Below are positions 1 through 12,300 of a stretch of DNA of 64,000 bases, in pieces; within the stretch, counting starts at the first letter, position 1; every line of letters starts with the position of its first letter. The notes under the pieces were generated by a model that was not told the DNA's origin, searched no databases, and was given only the letters and a program-made list of their open reading frames with translations. The stretch is from contig NC_077242.1 of NCBI RefSeq assembly GCF_947179165.1, forward strand, positions 31,617,097 through 31,681,096, given 5' to 3'. Source of the DNA: Solanum dulcamara (taxonomy: Eukaryota > Streptophyta > Magnoliopsida > Solanales > Solanaceae). Both the position numbers and the translations under genes were made by a program.

Positions 1-310
1 CCAAGTAGAACCCTTGTTGATGGCACTTCAAGAGTTTGAGGATCTTGTTGAAGAATAGGATGTTACTCTCTTTGTGATTTGGTTATGCATTTGCTTTATA
101 TGTTGTTACTTATGAGGATTATTGACTATCTATTTACTTTTTAATCCAAGTCTTTTGAGTTCTTGATTATTTATCTATGCATATTTTTTATTTTTTATTT
201 TTATACTAAATAGCGCTTTTTCTAAAAACAAGCATACGCTTCACTTCACGCTTCTCGCTTCTGTGAAGCGAGCCCCCATCGCTTTTTTCTGCTTCTCGCT
301 TCTCAAAACA
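1..310 (+). mobile_element. Possible hAT-type transposon end in KEA intron 18
   Basis: A short plus-strand frame (QVEPLLMALQEFEDLVEE, then stop at about 58) is followed by AT-rich DNA. Positions 207-303 are then rich in cgcttc/gcgaag repeats such as cttcacgcttctcgcttc and tgtgaagcgag. Arrays of GCTTC words near the ends are typical of some plant hAT elements. No terminal inverted repeat pair or target duplication could be confirmed, and the element would continue left of the window. Confidence 0.3.
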
Positions 311-384
311 CTGAGTACAACTCTCTCAGAAGTATCTAAGCTACAGCAACTGTTGCTAGAAAAGAGAATAAACAGTAAACATAC

Positions 385-3300
385 CAAGCTAAGTGCAGTT
401 GTGCCCAGAAGCAGCATATACACTTTACCCTGCAGCATGACCGAACTTCATTATTTATCTCAAATCAGCAGTCGGATAACTCAACAATGATTGATTATAC
501 ATAATCGAGAGTTGCAACAAGGAAAAAATACTAGCACTTATTAGTAATTCAATTTCGATTCCATCAAGTCACACAAAATTCCTACAAAATGGTAATTGAA
601 GGGGCTAAACAATTCAGCACCTCAATTAGATGAAGATTTGAAGCACGGCTAAGAAGAACAAAAGCAAACTCTCCTATTTGAGCCAGAGACATTCCAACCT
701 GGACATATCATACAAAATAGAGTCAGTAATGCAAAATTATGGAGAACAGAGACAAATGAATGCTTTATATACCAAAAGGAGTTCAAAAATTATGACCTCA
801 TATGATTGTGAAACTTACAAGAATTGCAGCCTTATTGGTGTAACCAAAACCCTTGACAACTGCAGCAACTACTATAGTTTTTATAACAATGACCAATATA
901 ACAGCTGCTACTAAGATATCAATGTGATTCCAAAGAAAATGAACATGGATAAGCATTCCAATGCTTGCTAGAAAAAGAGCAGCAAAGAAGTTCCGTATAG
1001 GTTCAACCTGAAACAACATGAAAACCCAGCTAAGAAAAATGCATGTACTACAGATGATGTAACGATCTAACCATAACCAAGAGTAGGTGAAACCCACATC
1101 TTCCAACATGCCTGCCGCTCTATGAAACTGTTAGAGAAAATCATTTCCTCAGAAAAGGAAAAAATATATAATCTCAAAGCCTCAATAAAAAATGGGTCTG
1201 GTAGCAATCTGGACAACCCATCCCAATTCCTAAAGATGGAATATTATATAATTCTGGAGAATAAGTGCCCAAATAGAGTGGAAAAAGTCTTATAGATAAG
1301 GAAATTTATGTCTTCAGGAGGATCTTTACTTTTTCTCACTGAGCCTGACCAGGGCTGTCAGGTTGATTAGGCTGGGAATGAGAAAATAGACAGGGTAGGA
1401 GAATCATTGAGGAAAATGAAAATTGAGCCCACTTTTAAGATGGAAAAGGTGGAGCATTCACCAAAGTTCTGTGTTGTTGAAACAGATTAGGGAACCAAAT
1501 GAGGACGGAGAGTTAAGAGAGGAAGTGTTTTCTTCTCAAAAAAGAAAAGCGAAATGTTTGGTTCCATAAAATGGCCGAAGAGGGGGGAGGAAGGACTCAG
1601 AGCAAAAATATGGCAGTTCTCCTAGAAAGAGATGTTTCTACAATCTTATTATAAAAATGGTAAAGATGATGTCATATGCAAAACTGAGAGAATTGAAGCT
1701 GGTCAGTTACAACTGAAGAAGAGGACTTAGTCTGTTCTAATCAGGCATTAATAACATTACAGAAAATAGTCCATCCACAAAGGAATATTGATAAGGGGAA
1801 ACAAAGTTGTAGGACTGAATCTAGCTAGCAAAAGCTCGAGGAGATTCACTGGCAGAAAAGACCTTCATGGAATTAGATGATGAGAGTTTTCAGAATTTGA
1901 TGCTGCAGATTGACAAGAGTTGTTAAAGGACGGTAAAGAAAACAAGAATGGTAGGGATAATACTTTAGGCCAAGGACTGTTACTGTGTGGATGATTGGGT
2001 CTCTTTCAGGGTTTCAATTATTTTTACTAATTGTTTAGGTCTGTTGTAGTAGAAGAGGCCTAGATCTCCAGGTACTTCTATAGCCTTGATGCACACAACA
2101 GCCCATATGGGCAATAACCCTATACTCTCTCAATCAAATTACTTCAAAGAATGGTAGTTGAAAGATCCAGGATGGAAATCTAACCATGATAACAGGGATA
2201 TTAAAGAACAGCAGGAAGATAGCTCATACCAAGGAAAGGAATTGAGCAACAGATTGGACCTCAACTAGGGCCTTTGTTTTAGCCGGAGTTGTATGGTCTA
2301 TTGCAGCAGTAGAGACAAAATCTCCAGGTACACTTACAACCTTGATGCATACAGGCCTTCTATATCCTCTATTCCTCTTGTATATGGATGGCAATCCCGC
2401 AATGTAATCGATCAATTTCTTAAGAATGGGAGTTTGAACATTTGGAATGCAAATCTAATCATGATTAGGGAAATGTTAAAGGATAACTTAGATTAAGGAA
2501 AGGCATTGTGCAAAAGGTTGGCTCTTGTCGGATTCCTTTATTTTTGCTCGATTTGTTTTTTTTTTCTTTTTGGGTAACAGAAGAAATCCATTGTTTGCAA
2601 CTAAGAAACACAATGTATTCTGTGTCTCACTCCTCTACCCTTCTACATTTAAATACCAGATTAGGTTAACTAATCAGGATTCGGACTTGTAACGTGCACC
2701 TACCACACATACCACATTGTACTAACTCTACTGTTGTAGCAAAAGCCCATGTGGGTTATTTTTGCAAAATGAATCTCCCCAATGGTTAGAAATAGACGAA
2801 AAAATATGATTTTCAATACTTTGCTTATGTACAACTACGAAGTACCAAGCATTCTAATTGGATAGATTAATATCAATGGATCCTTAATCAATCATTCATT
2901 GAATGATAAATAACTATGAGTGATGGGACAGGCAATTTAAATAACAGAAAATCAGAAGAAAATAGTACCGAGAATGACTGGAAAGGTGGAAACAAAACCA
3001 GATATAATTTGATCACTATGAACAAATCCAAACCAAAGTCGTGTGGGCTATGTTTCATTTAGGCGTGTAACAGCAATACAATAGGTATATATCTCCCAGT
3101 ATTCTTAGAGCTTTGATGCAAACAGGTTTCCTATATCCTCTTTTTACAGTGATATAGTCGGTGTACTGTCTCTGTACATTTACCCATCAAATATACACAC
3201 AAGCACAAGCAGCCCATGCACGACAATTTCTTTGATCCTGTTCATACTACTATTGTCAGAAATTTTAAAAAATTCATTCAAATCAAGAAATCACATTATG

Positions 3301-6300
3301 ACGAGGTTCAATAGTTTCATTCATGTAGCATCCCGACTTGAGTTAAAATACTTACCCACCCCCACCCCCAAACAAACAAAAAAAAGATTGTTTAGGTACA
3401 TCAACCAGTGACAGAATACCCCATATTCACACTTCCAGGCAGGCTTTTATACCAGAAAATGCTATTACTTCCCCATAATATTGTATGAAGGGTAGCTTTT
3501 GTATTGGAATAAAGCCCTGGGAGAAAAATATATATATATATGAATACATACACACGTACCAATTATACACATATATATGTACTGTACACACAAAAATATC
3601 TAAATATAAACACATACAAATATGTGTGCACATATACACACATGTATCAATATGGAATGAAACCACCTGATGTCCCTCTTCTTTTTATTGCTAATGAGCC
3701 TATGGCAAGAGCTAAGTTGCTCAGACTCAGGTGCAGGTGTCCGATACGAGTGCGGATCTAGAGGTCGGATCCTCTGTGATCTAAATTTTAAGATTCGGGG
3801 ATACGGATCCATGTATGGATGCGGGTACGTGGATTTGGCCAAAAATAATTCAAATATCTAAAAATAGAGTTACAAAACCTAAATTATGAGATATGTGGAA
3901 AACTTGAGGAATTAATATTGATTAAGAGGAGAATCCTAGAAGGAAATAAGAGGAAAGGAAGTGAAATAGACATTAATATATACAAGGTATTTCATTTTCT
4001 TCAATTTCACCTTAGTTTTTGTTTTGATTACATCAATATCATTGAATCTATCCAAAATTTCTCCCTCGAATTTGGTCAAATATCCAAACCCAGTTCATTA
4101 GATCGGGTACGGATCCCACACTCACATGCACGTCATGTCGACACAAGTGCGACACCGAAAGTAAAGAGTCTGAGCAACTTAGTACAAGAGTATCTTTTAC
4201 AAGATCTTAGTAGCATCGAAAACTTGGGGAGGTGGAGACCAATGAAATCAAAAGTGTGCCTAAGCGCAAAAGCGAGGCCCATAAGCACTTTGCTGCTCGG
4301 TGTGACCTCAAGCAAGGTGCATGTGTCAGAGGGCCATTTACAATTCCTTTTTTAAAATTATAAGTTAGTCTTCACACTTTTCTAGACCATATTTATAGCA
4401 AATAGCCAAAGAAATATGAAAAATTAAGAGAGAAAATTAGAACTCCCCAAAATATAAAAAAGAGAAGATGGATGGAAATATAAGAAAAGGACAAAATCAA
4501 CTAATCCTGGGACAACTGCAGTGGAACAAGCTTTCATCACAAGTAGTTTCTTATCTTCTCTATTTCTTTCTCGCTTATCCTTTTTGTATGCCTCTCTCTT
4601 CTACTCGATTCTTTTTTTTCTTTTTATTCTCTATTTTTTATGAGAGATATAAATACAGAAATGTGTCATTCTTTTTTGGACTGACCAAAAAGGAAAGTTG
4701 GTCATATTAATTAGGACAGAGGAAGTAACAAATAACCAAGCACTCCAACTCTTGAGTAAGTGCCTATACCTATTTACATAAAAAAAAAACTCATTACTAT
4801 CTTTGAGATGGATGTGTGGACTTACTAGAAGGGATAATATTAAGAACGAGATTATTCGAGAGAAGGTGAGAGTGGCCACTGTGGCAGACAAGATGAGAGA
4901 AGCGAGATGAGATGGTTTGGGCATGCGCAGAGGAGGTGTGTCGACATTCCAATTAGGAGGTGCGAGGGGTAGGGGTAGACCGAAAAAGTACTGGGCAGAG
5001 GTGATTAGACATGATATAGCGCAACTTCATATCACCGAGGACATGACCTTAAATAGAAAGCAGTGGAGGTTGCGTATTACGATAGAAGGCTAGCAGGGGA
5101 AAATATTGTATTGCGCTATGACAATTTAGGGTTGGTCTTAGGCCTAGACATGCCAGTTTAGTTGTGTTGTTGTTTCCCTCGGACTGTCATTTTTTTTGAT
5201 ATTGGTTTTGTTCTTGTTTTGTAGAATTTGCAGCGCTCTTTCTCGAGACAGGTACTTTTGAGCCGAGGATCTTTCGAAAACAGTCTCTCTATCTCCATGA
5301 GGTAGTGGTAAGGTCTACATACACTCTACCCTCCCCATACCCCACCTGTGGGATTTCACTGGGTATGTTGTTGTTTGTTTAGACCCTCCATTGCTATGAT
5401 AAACAGAAAAGGGGATAAAGGATACCCTGCTAATTCCTGCTCCATTCTTCTAGCTTTCCTTTGAGAGCTTTGAGTTTACAAGCTAGAATGTAATCTGGTT
5501 CCTCCCAGTAAAGGAAAAGTCATTCCACCAAGTTACTAACTCTATCAACAAAACCTTTTGAGTTTAACCTCCAATTTTCAAACTTAAAATATGACTTAGA
5601 TTGTTCCCAATGTCCACAGAAGAGAGCAATTGGAACATGATCTGAAATCACTCTCTATAAAGTAGATTGCTTCATATTGCTGAATTGGTTATTCCATTCT
5701 TTGGAAACCAATATCCTATCTATTCTAGAGGTAGTGGTATGATTGTCTCCTTTAAACCAAGTGTTAGTACTACCATCTAACTGTAAATCAATGAGCTCCA
5801 TATCCTCTATACAGTCTGAAAATTCCCCCATAGCTGAATTTCTCTAGTGCAGCCCCCTTTTTCAGAGGGGAATCTACACATTAAAGTCACCACAAATAGC
5901 CCAAGGTCCCTCCATGAGACCTCCCATACCAGTGTTCTTTCCAATTTTCTGTTAGGAGCATAAACACCAGTATATGGCAGTCAAAATCACTTAACTGGGC
6001 CTTGAAATTACAAGATAATGTGTAAGCTCCAACTTGTAAGATCTTCCCTTTCCATACTCTAAAGTCCCAAAGTAAAATAACTCCACCTCTGGTTTCACTA
6101 GCTTCAAGACATGCATTTCTGATCCATCTCCCTGCCCAAATCTGCTTGATGATATCCTGCACAGTCCCCTCTAATTTTGTTTCTTGGAGGCAATCTATGT
6201 CTGCCTTCCAATCTTAAACCAAACTTTGCACAATTCTCTTCTTCCCCAAGTCATTTACCCCCTAACATTCCACGATATTAATTTGAGCTTCATGGGACAG

Positions 6301-9300
6301 ATTAAAGACTCCCCTTCTCCTTAGATCTATCACCATTACTTTCGAATTTAACATCAAAGGTGATCAGATTCTTTAACTCTTGTGTGCCATTAAACCTGGC
6401 AGCAATTTCTAGACCAATATCTGATGCAAGATTCCGGACATAAATACGAATCAACCAACTGGTGCGACAACTTTTTCTTTGCTCCATGACCCTGAAAATC
6501 TACTCCAAACATCTTGTGTAGTTTGAGTAAATTTTGTTGAACCCACGTTGTTTCCTTCATCTCCTTATCAAGTAGAGATTCTTGGTGATGAACAAGAAGA
6601 GGTTCGACTTCTTGAACATCCCAGAGTTCCCCATTGTTGGGCATCCCCAACTGTGAATGCTGATTCCAAGATTTATCTAGTATTATCTCTCCCTGCTCCT
6701 CTTTCAGATTCTTTAGTGTTTGTTAAGCAAAAAGATTCTGTCTCCTTTCCCCCTTTAGATTCTTCAATTCGCAATGGGTCTCCAGTGATCGCCAGATTTT
6801 CTACTGTAGTTGTGATATCCTGCTGCATGAGCTGGTTCGAAGAATAGACTGCCATTGTTTCGTCTTGAATTACCTCATGGAAGTTATCATCAATAGGCTG
6901 GGTGTTGATCTGCGCATTTGCATGCAGATATAGTTGTTCTGATATAGAAAGATCTAAGACTTCAAGTGTTCTGTCCTTTCTATCTTCCATCCAGTAGCTG
7001 CCTTGGAAAACATTTAATATGACTTGACCAGCTAAATCAGGCCCAAATTTCTTTTTAATAGAGGCTGTAGGAATGCGCTCTTTTGCTAGGCCCAGCTCTG
7101 AAAGTTCACTTAAAAGTCCTATATGCTGGTCATGTGCCCCTCCAATTTTAAAAATGCCAGCTGTTAGCCAAGTACAGCTCACATGTTTACTGTCCATTAA
7201 ATCCCTGGTATCAAGGGATTCTTGTACTTGGCTACTAAATGATCCCTTTTTTATCCAGCAGTCCATAGCTCCATCAGAAACCTCAGCAGCCACCTCTCCT
7301 TCTTCGCCGGCAAGTTCCCTGGTGGATTCCGATTGCACTTGGAATCTCGTGATACACTCTGTCCATATCGGAATATGATAAATGATCCCTTCTCGGACTA
7401 TTACCACTTCTCTTGGTACATTCCTACCATCAATAGAAACCAAGATCCTTGCCCACTTCAAATGATTTTTTAGCTCCATCTCTTCCTCTGTGGCGACCCA
7501 TCCCCCACAAGCTCCCCAATTTCTTGAAAAGCTTTCTTGGACCAAAGATGAAGAGGAACACCAACAACTTTGATCCAAGTAACCTTAACTGGAACCGAAT
7601 TTGAAATACAACCAGCTATGGGATTCCACCATTCGAGGTTGAACTTTGATTTCTTCCAACTCCAATGACCTTCGAGAATCTTCTCAGCCATGAATCTATT
7701 TGGAAACTCAAAAAGAAATAAGTTTGCATACATCTCATATATATTCACCCCAAAAACAGATTTCCAGTTGGTTGTTGACCATCTCCTAATGTCAGCTAGG
7801 GTGGGTTTCTCTTCAATTTCCTTTCCGACATACCCAACTAAAGCATCTTTTGAGCAAACCATCCTCTTTAATATCGATGTTTCCCTTGGGTATCCTCACC
7901 TCAGCTTCTCTAAGATTCTTGGACTGCCATTTACTTTCTTTGTACTGACTTAACATATGGGTAGTTGGTTTTAGTTGCTCTGAGAAGAGCTGTCAAGTCC
8001 AACTTTGATAAAACATTTTAATGAAGCGCTCCATCTAAAAAACAATATCACACCAACCAACATTCAAAGCTGTTTCTGGGATAATAATGACTGTTCTCCT
8101 ACCTCCATTCAATGATCATATGCTCATGTATCTACCATAATCATTAAATTTCCTCGTGCAAAAGTGCTCTGTATCATGGTCTGTGGTTTTCCATCTCCTA
8201 ACTACTTTCTGTTGATCTTTGGAGGCCTCTCTCAGCACAAAACAAATCCATTCCATGATCTTGTTGCTTATGGATGATCTTCTCATCATGGTACGACTTC
8301 TTTCCACCCATTCATACCAGATAGCACTATAAGATGTCCACCTAGTGATGTCAAAAGACTTAAAACCAGCATTGAAATAAATCCTATTCTCCCCCACTTT
8401 TGTGCAGGTCTAATCGGATCTGAAAGGAAGAAAGGTTGGTAGCTATCACAGAAGGTGGTAACTGAGGGTGGGTTAACAACGAAAGGATTTAATTTCCGGC
8501 TGGAACCACAGGAAAAGGTGTTCTGCACCCCTACGTAGGAGAGAGAAAATCTTGGGAAGAGTCCCTGAGAGCATTTTACTGCTAGTTGTATGTTTGTTCC
8601 GGTGATCATTAGTTAAGTATTAAAATTATTTGAATTCAATCCATGATTCTTCCATGTTAAGCACTTGAGCTAGTTATTGGAGCAACGTGCATCTATATTT
8701 ACATTACACTTATGATTAAGATAGGTTAACCTAACTAAAGTTATAGTTATAGCTTAAATAAGAGAGTAGGATAAATGCAAAATAAGAGGAGAAAAAAAAG
8801 AACACAGAGGAATAAAAATTGGACTACCCCAAACATATTTGAGTACAAAATTAAGAACTTTATAAAATTTTAAATACGCCTGAACTAAAATAATTCCATT
8901 TACAAAAAACTAAATGATTAATGAGCTGTAAGCCATTTAAGATGGATAAAGTAAGATAATGTTATGAACACCCGTTCGTCATTAATCATTAAAGCCAGAG
9001 TCAAATAAACTAATAGATCATGCTTTTATAATACTTTTTTTCAAAAGCACAAATTCATTCATAAGTTCACAGATATTCTTTAAACAAAAGAAACAGAATT
9101 AAACAGAAGTAGTAAACCATGGGTGCAGTTAACCACATGCAATCTGAAATGAATTCCTAGAGAAAGCCTTTTAGTGCTATTAAAAGATAAACAAGATCAT
9201 TTAGTCACTCGAACCTAAAGAATAGTTTCTAGAGGAACAACATTAAACAGATTTTAACTCTCATTACCAGTCAAGCATATCTCATCATCATCTAAAATTG

Positions 9301-12300
9301 AACTTCCAATTTATACCACCCCTTCTGCCCATATGCAATCCCTTGATCCACCCGAAACGTTCAGCTTTCGTCAACATTCTACTAAAATTCTCATAACCAA
9401 GACAAACAAGTATGGGAAAGAGGATCCCCCTACCATAACCCTCTTAAAGATTTAATGAAACCATTTATAAGCACATAAAATCTCACTGCGGGTATGCAAA
9501 ATTTCATCCATTTCAGCCATTTTTCACCAAATTTCATCCGCCTCATGGTGTCTATGAGGCAAGGCCAGTTTACACCATCATACACTTTTTTAAGGTCCAG
9601 CTAGCAAAGTCCCCTAGCCTGTTATTCCTCACCAAGTATTCCACACATTCATTCACAACCATAAGCATCAACAATTTGTCTTCCTCCTATAAATGCATTC
9701 TGATTATCAGAAATTAGTTTTCCTATCACTGGATAGTCTTTCTGGCAACAGCTTAGCAATAATTTTATAGACACTTCCCAAGAGACTGATTGGCAACAAT
9801 ACTCTCTACATATGTTGTGGTTGCCCTGCCAAATAAAATCTCTTTTAATTTATCCAACCTCTTCTCCACTTTAACAGGAAGAGAAAACAGAGACATCACA
9901 TATGTAGAAAGTGAATCTAGAACACTATTAATCAGTACTAGTCTATCCCCCAAGGATAGATATTGGCTTTTCCATCTTGCCAACTTCCTCTCACTTCTTT
10001 CAACCACCCATTGCCAGATATATATCTAGACTTATTTTTGCTCCCAGTAGTAGCACCAAGTAAATAGTAGGAAGAGTTCCCACCTAGCAACCCAACACAC
10101 CAGCTAGAGCTTCCATATTTTGACTTCATTCTCTGGGAAGACACAACTCTTATTCCAATTTTATCATGAAGGCAAAACACTGCCTCGAAATCAGTCAGAA
10201 TGTCTTAAAAGTTTTAAGTTGCTCACCTGTAGCGTTACACAACACAAGAGTGGCATCTTCTTCAGGGCCGATCTCTTGTATCGGAGCAAACAAATTCAAT
10301 GATTTTCTATATTCTATTTAGAGGGTGTTTGGATTGGCTTATTTTAACGGTTTTTGGCTTTTAAGCTCTTGTTCTATTTTTTGTGGTATTTGGGAAAGAT
10401 AAAAAATGCTTTTAAGCACTTACTTTTAGGCCAAATAAGTAAAAAAAAAAGAGCTAAAGCTAAAAGTTGGCTGACAACTTATGGCTTTTAGCTTTTAGCT
10501 TATAAGCTATTTTAAAAATCCAATCCAAACACCCTCTAATTTCTTTTTTCTTTAATGTTGATGGGAGACATTGAATCACCTTGCCTAAATCCTCCTTGGG
10601 AAGGAAAAAGAAACCCACGGGAGACCCACTGACTAAAACAGAGTCTCTAACAGAACTAACCCAGCAATAAATCCAGTATTTCCACTTCCTACCAAACCAC
10701 CTCTGACTTAGAATTTTAAGTAGGACGTTCCAATTTATATGATCGTAGGGCTTCTCAATGTCCAGTTTGCATAAAATCCCCGGCTTACTTCCCTTCTTCC
10801 TAGTATCCACACATTCATCAGCAATGAGCATTGCATCTGTAATTTGTCTGTGTTCTTGATTTTTTGATTGTAGGTATTACTGGAATTTGTCTGTTTTTAT
10901 GAAAGCCATCTGTGAACTATCCACCAGCTTGTTTACTACCAACTTGAATATCTCTGTCAAGACTTTTAAAAAAATCTTGTGACAGCCTCCAATGAGTCTA
11001 ACTGAAATTCTTTAACATTACTGTCCCTGGTTGCATAGGAATTAGGACAATATATATAGAGTAGTTTTTTCTGAAGCTCTCATATCTGTAGAATAAATCT
11101 ACAACATTCATGACCTTCATTCTGATAATGTGCTAACGGGATTGAGAAAACCCTATAGTGTACCTGTAAGGACCTGGTGTGTGTGTGTATATATAAAGTC
11201 TTGGTAGAGCCTAATAGATATCAATACAAATGGTCCCTTCAAAAATTCTTCTATTTCTTTCTCTCTTAGTTCATATTAACCTGAAAGTAGAAAATAAAAG
11301 GCATTCCAGCATCAATCTGTGTGACTGCCAACTTATCATTTTTTCCCTCGGTTTTAGGAACCCAGATCACAGTGCAGCAGAGAGTGATCAACATCCTCCC
11401 CCACCTTTTATATAAGCAACAATAGCTTATTATTACAGATCTCAGCCTTCTCAAATTATCTTGCTGTCAAGATAGCATCCCACACTGCTCATTGCACAAG
11501 AAATGCTCGTTTAGTGCTCTAGTACTCCACATTGATTTCCATTAAGGTTGAATCGTATACATTGGATAATTGGAAATATTTTTGAAGGCATATCTAGAAA
11601 TATTCTTAGCCTTAAATTAAGATCTTTTTGTCAGATTTTTAATGCAACCTGGTCTTAGTACATGATCTAGATTAGGGGTGGCAAATAAGCGGGTTGAGTC
11701 TTGCCTCCAGAGTCTTGTGGGACAAGAAGGTACCACCAAAACTTAAAACCTCATGTCCAGAAGCTAGTTATAGAAATGAGGATGTTGAGATGGATATGAG
11801 CATACTAGGAGGAATAAGATTTTGAATGAAGATATTCTAGACAAAGTGAGAGTGGTCTCAGTGGTGGATAAGATGAAGGAAGCGGAGCTGAAATGATTTG
11901 GACATGTGAGGAAGAGAAGTGTAGATGTCCCAGATAGGAAGTGTGAGAAGTTGGCAATGATGGGTGTAAATACAGGTAGAGGTAAGTTGAAGAGGTATTG
12001 GGGAGGTGATTGCACAACATATGACATATCTTTAACCTTACCGATAAGGTGACCTTAGAAGGGTTGGGAGGTTGCAAATTCGGGTAGAAGGTTAAATGGT
12101 AGTTGAACGAGCATTTGTTTTCTTGCTAGATAGGCTGGGTGATCTTGTCTGTACCTGCTTTCTTACCGGTAGTATTAGCACTATTCTCGTAGTTTTGTGT
12201 TCTTAGTTTTCTATTACCACCGGTGTTTCTGGTAGTTCATTTATCACATTATTTTGTTGTTGTTATTGTTCCATTTTTTGAATGGTGTATACTGCTTGCT

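Larger units (their letters stand above)
5385..8612 (-). mobile_element. L1 LINE fragment A with ORF1 and endonuclease
   Basis: The minus strand shows a near full-length L1 5' half: a leader (about 8612-8400), ORF1 (to 6302), then the start of ORF2 with an apurinic endonuclease domain (from 6293). At about 5430-5385 only a short reverse-transcriptase piece remains ([14 protein letters not shown]), joined directly to a pre-RT linker. About 1 kb of RT and everything downstream are therefore missing. It lies in KEA intron 15 in the gene's sense orientation. Confidence 0.85.

Noticed and set aside
3427..3861. Several overlapping short frames rich in Tyr, Ile, His and Cys
   Set aside because: They come from ta/ca dinucleotide runs and the MITE edge. 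No frame is conserved between the two MITE copies.
3918..4355. 145-codon plus-strand frame over MITE copy 1
   Set aside because: Copy 2 of the MITE does not keep this frame, and it runs across the element's end into flanking DNA.
11764..12077. Minus-strand Pro/Ser-rich frames of 87 and 90 codons
   Set aside because: They are antisense shadows of the RTE LINE fragment, whose plus strand encodes recognisable RT C-terminal motifs.
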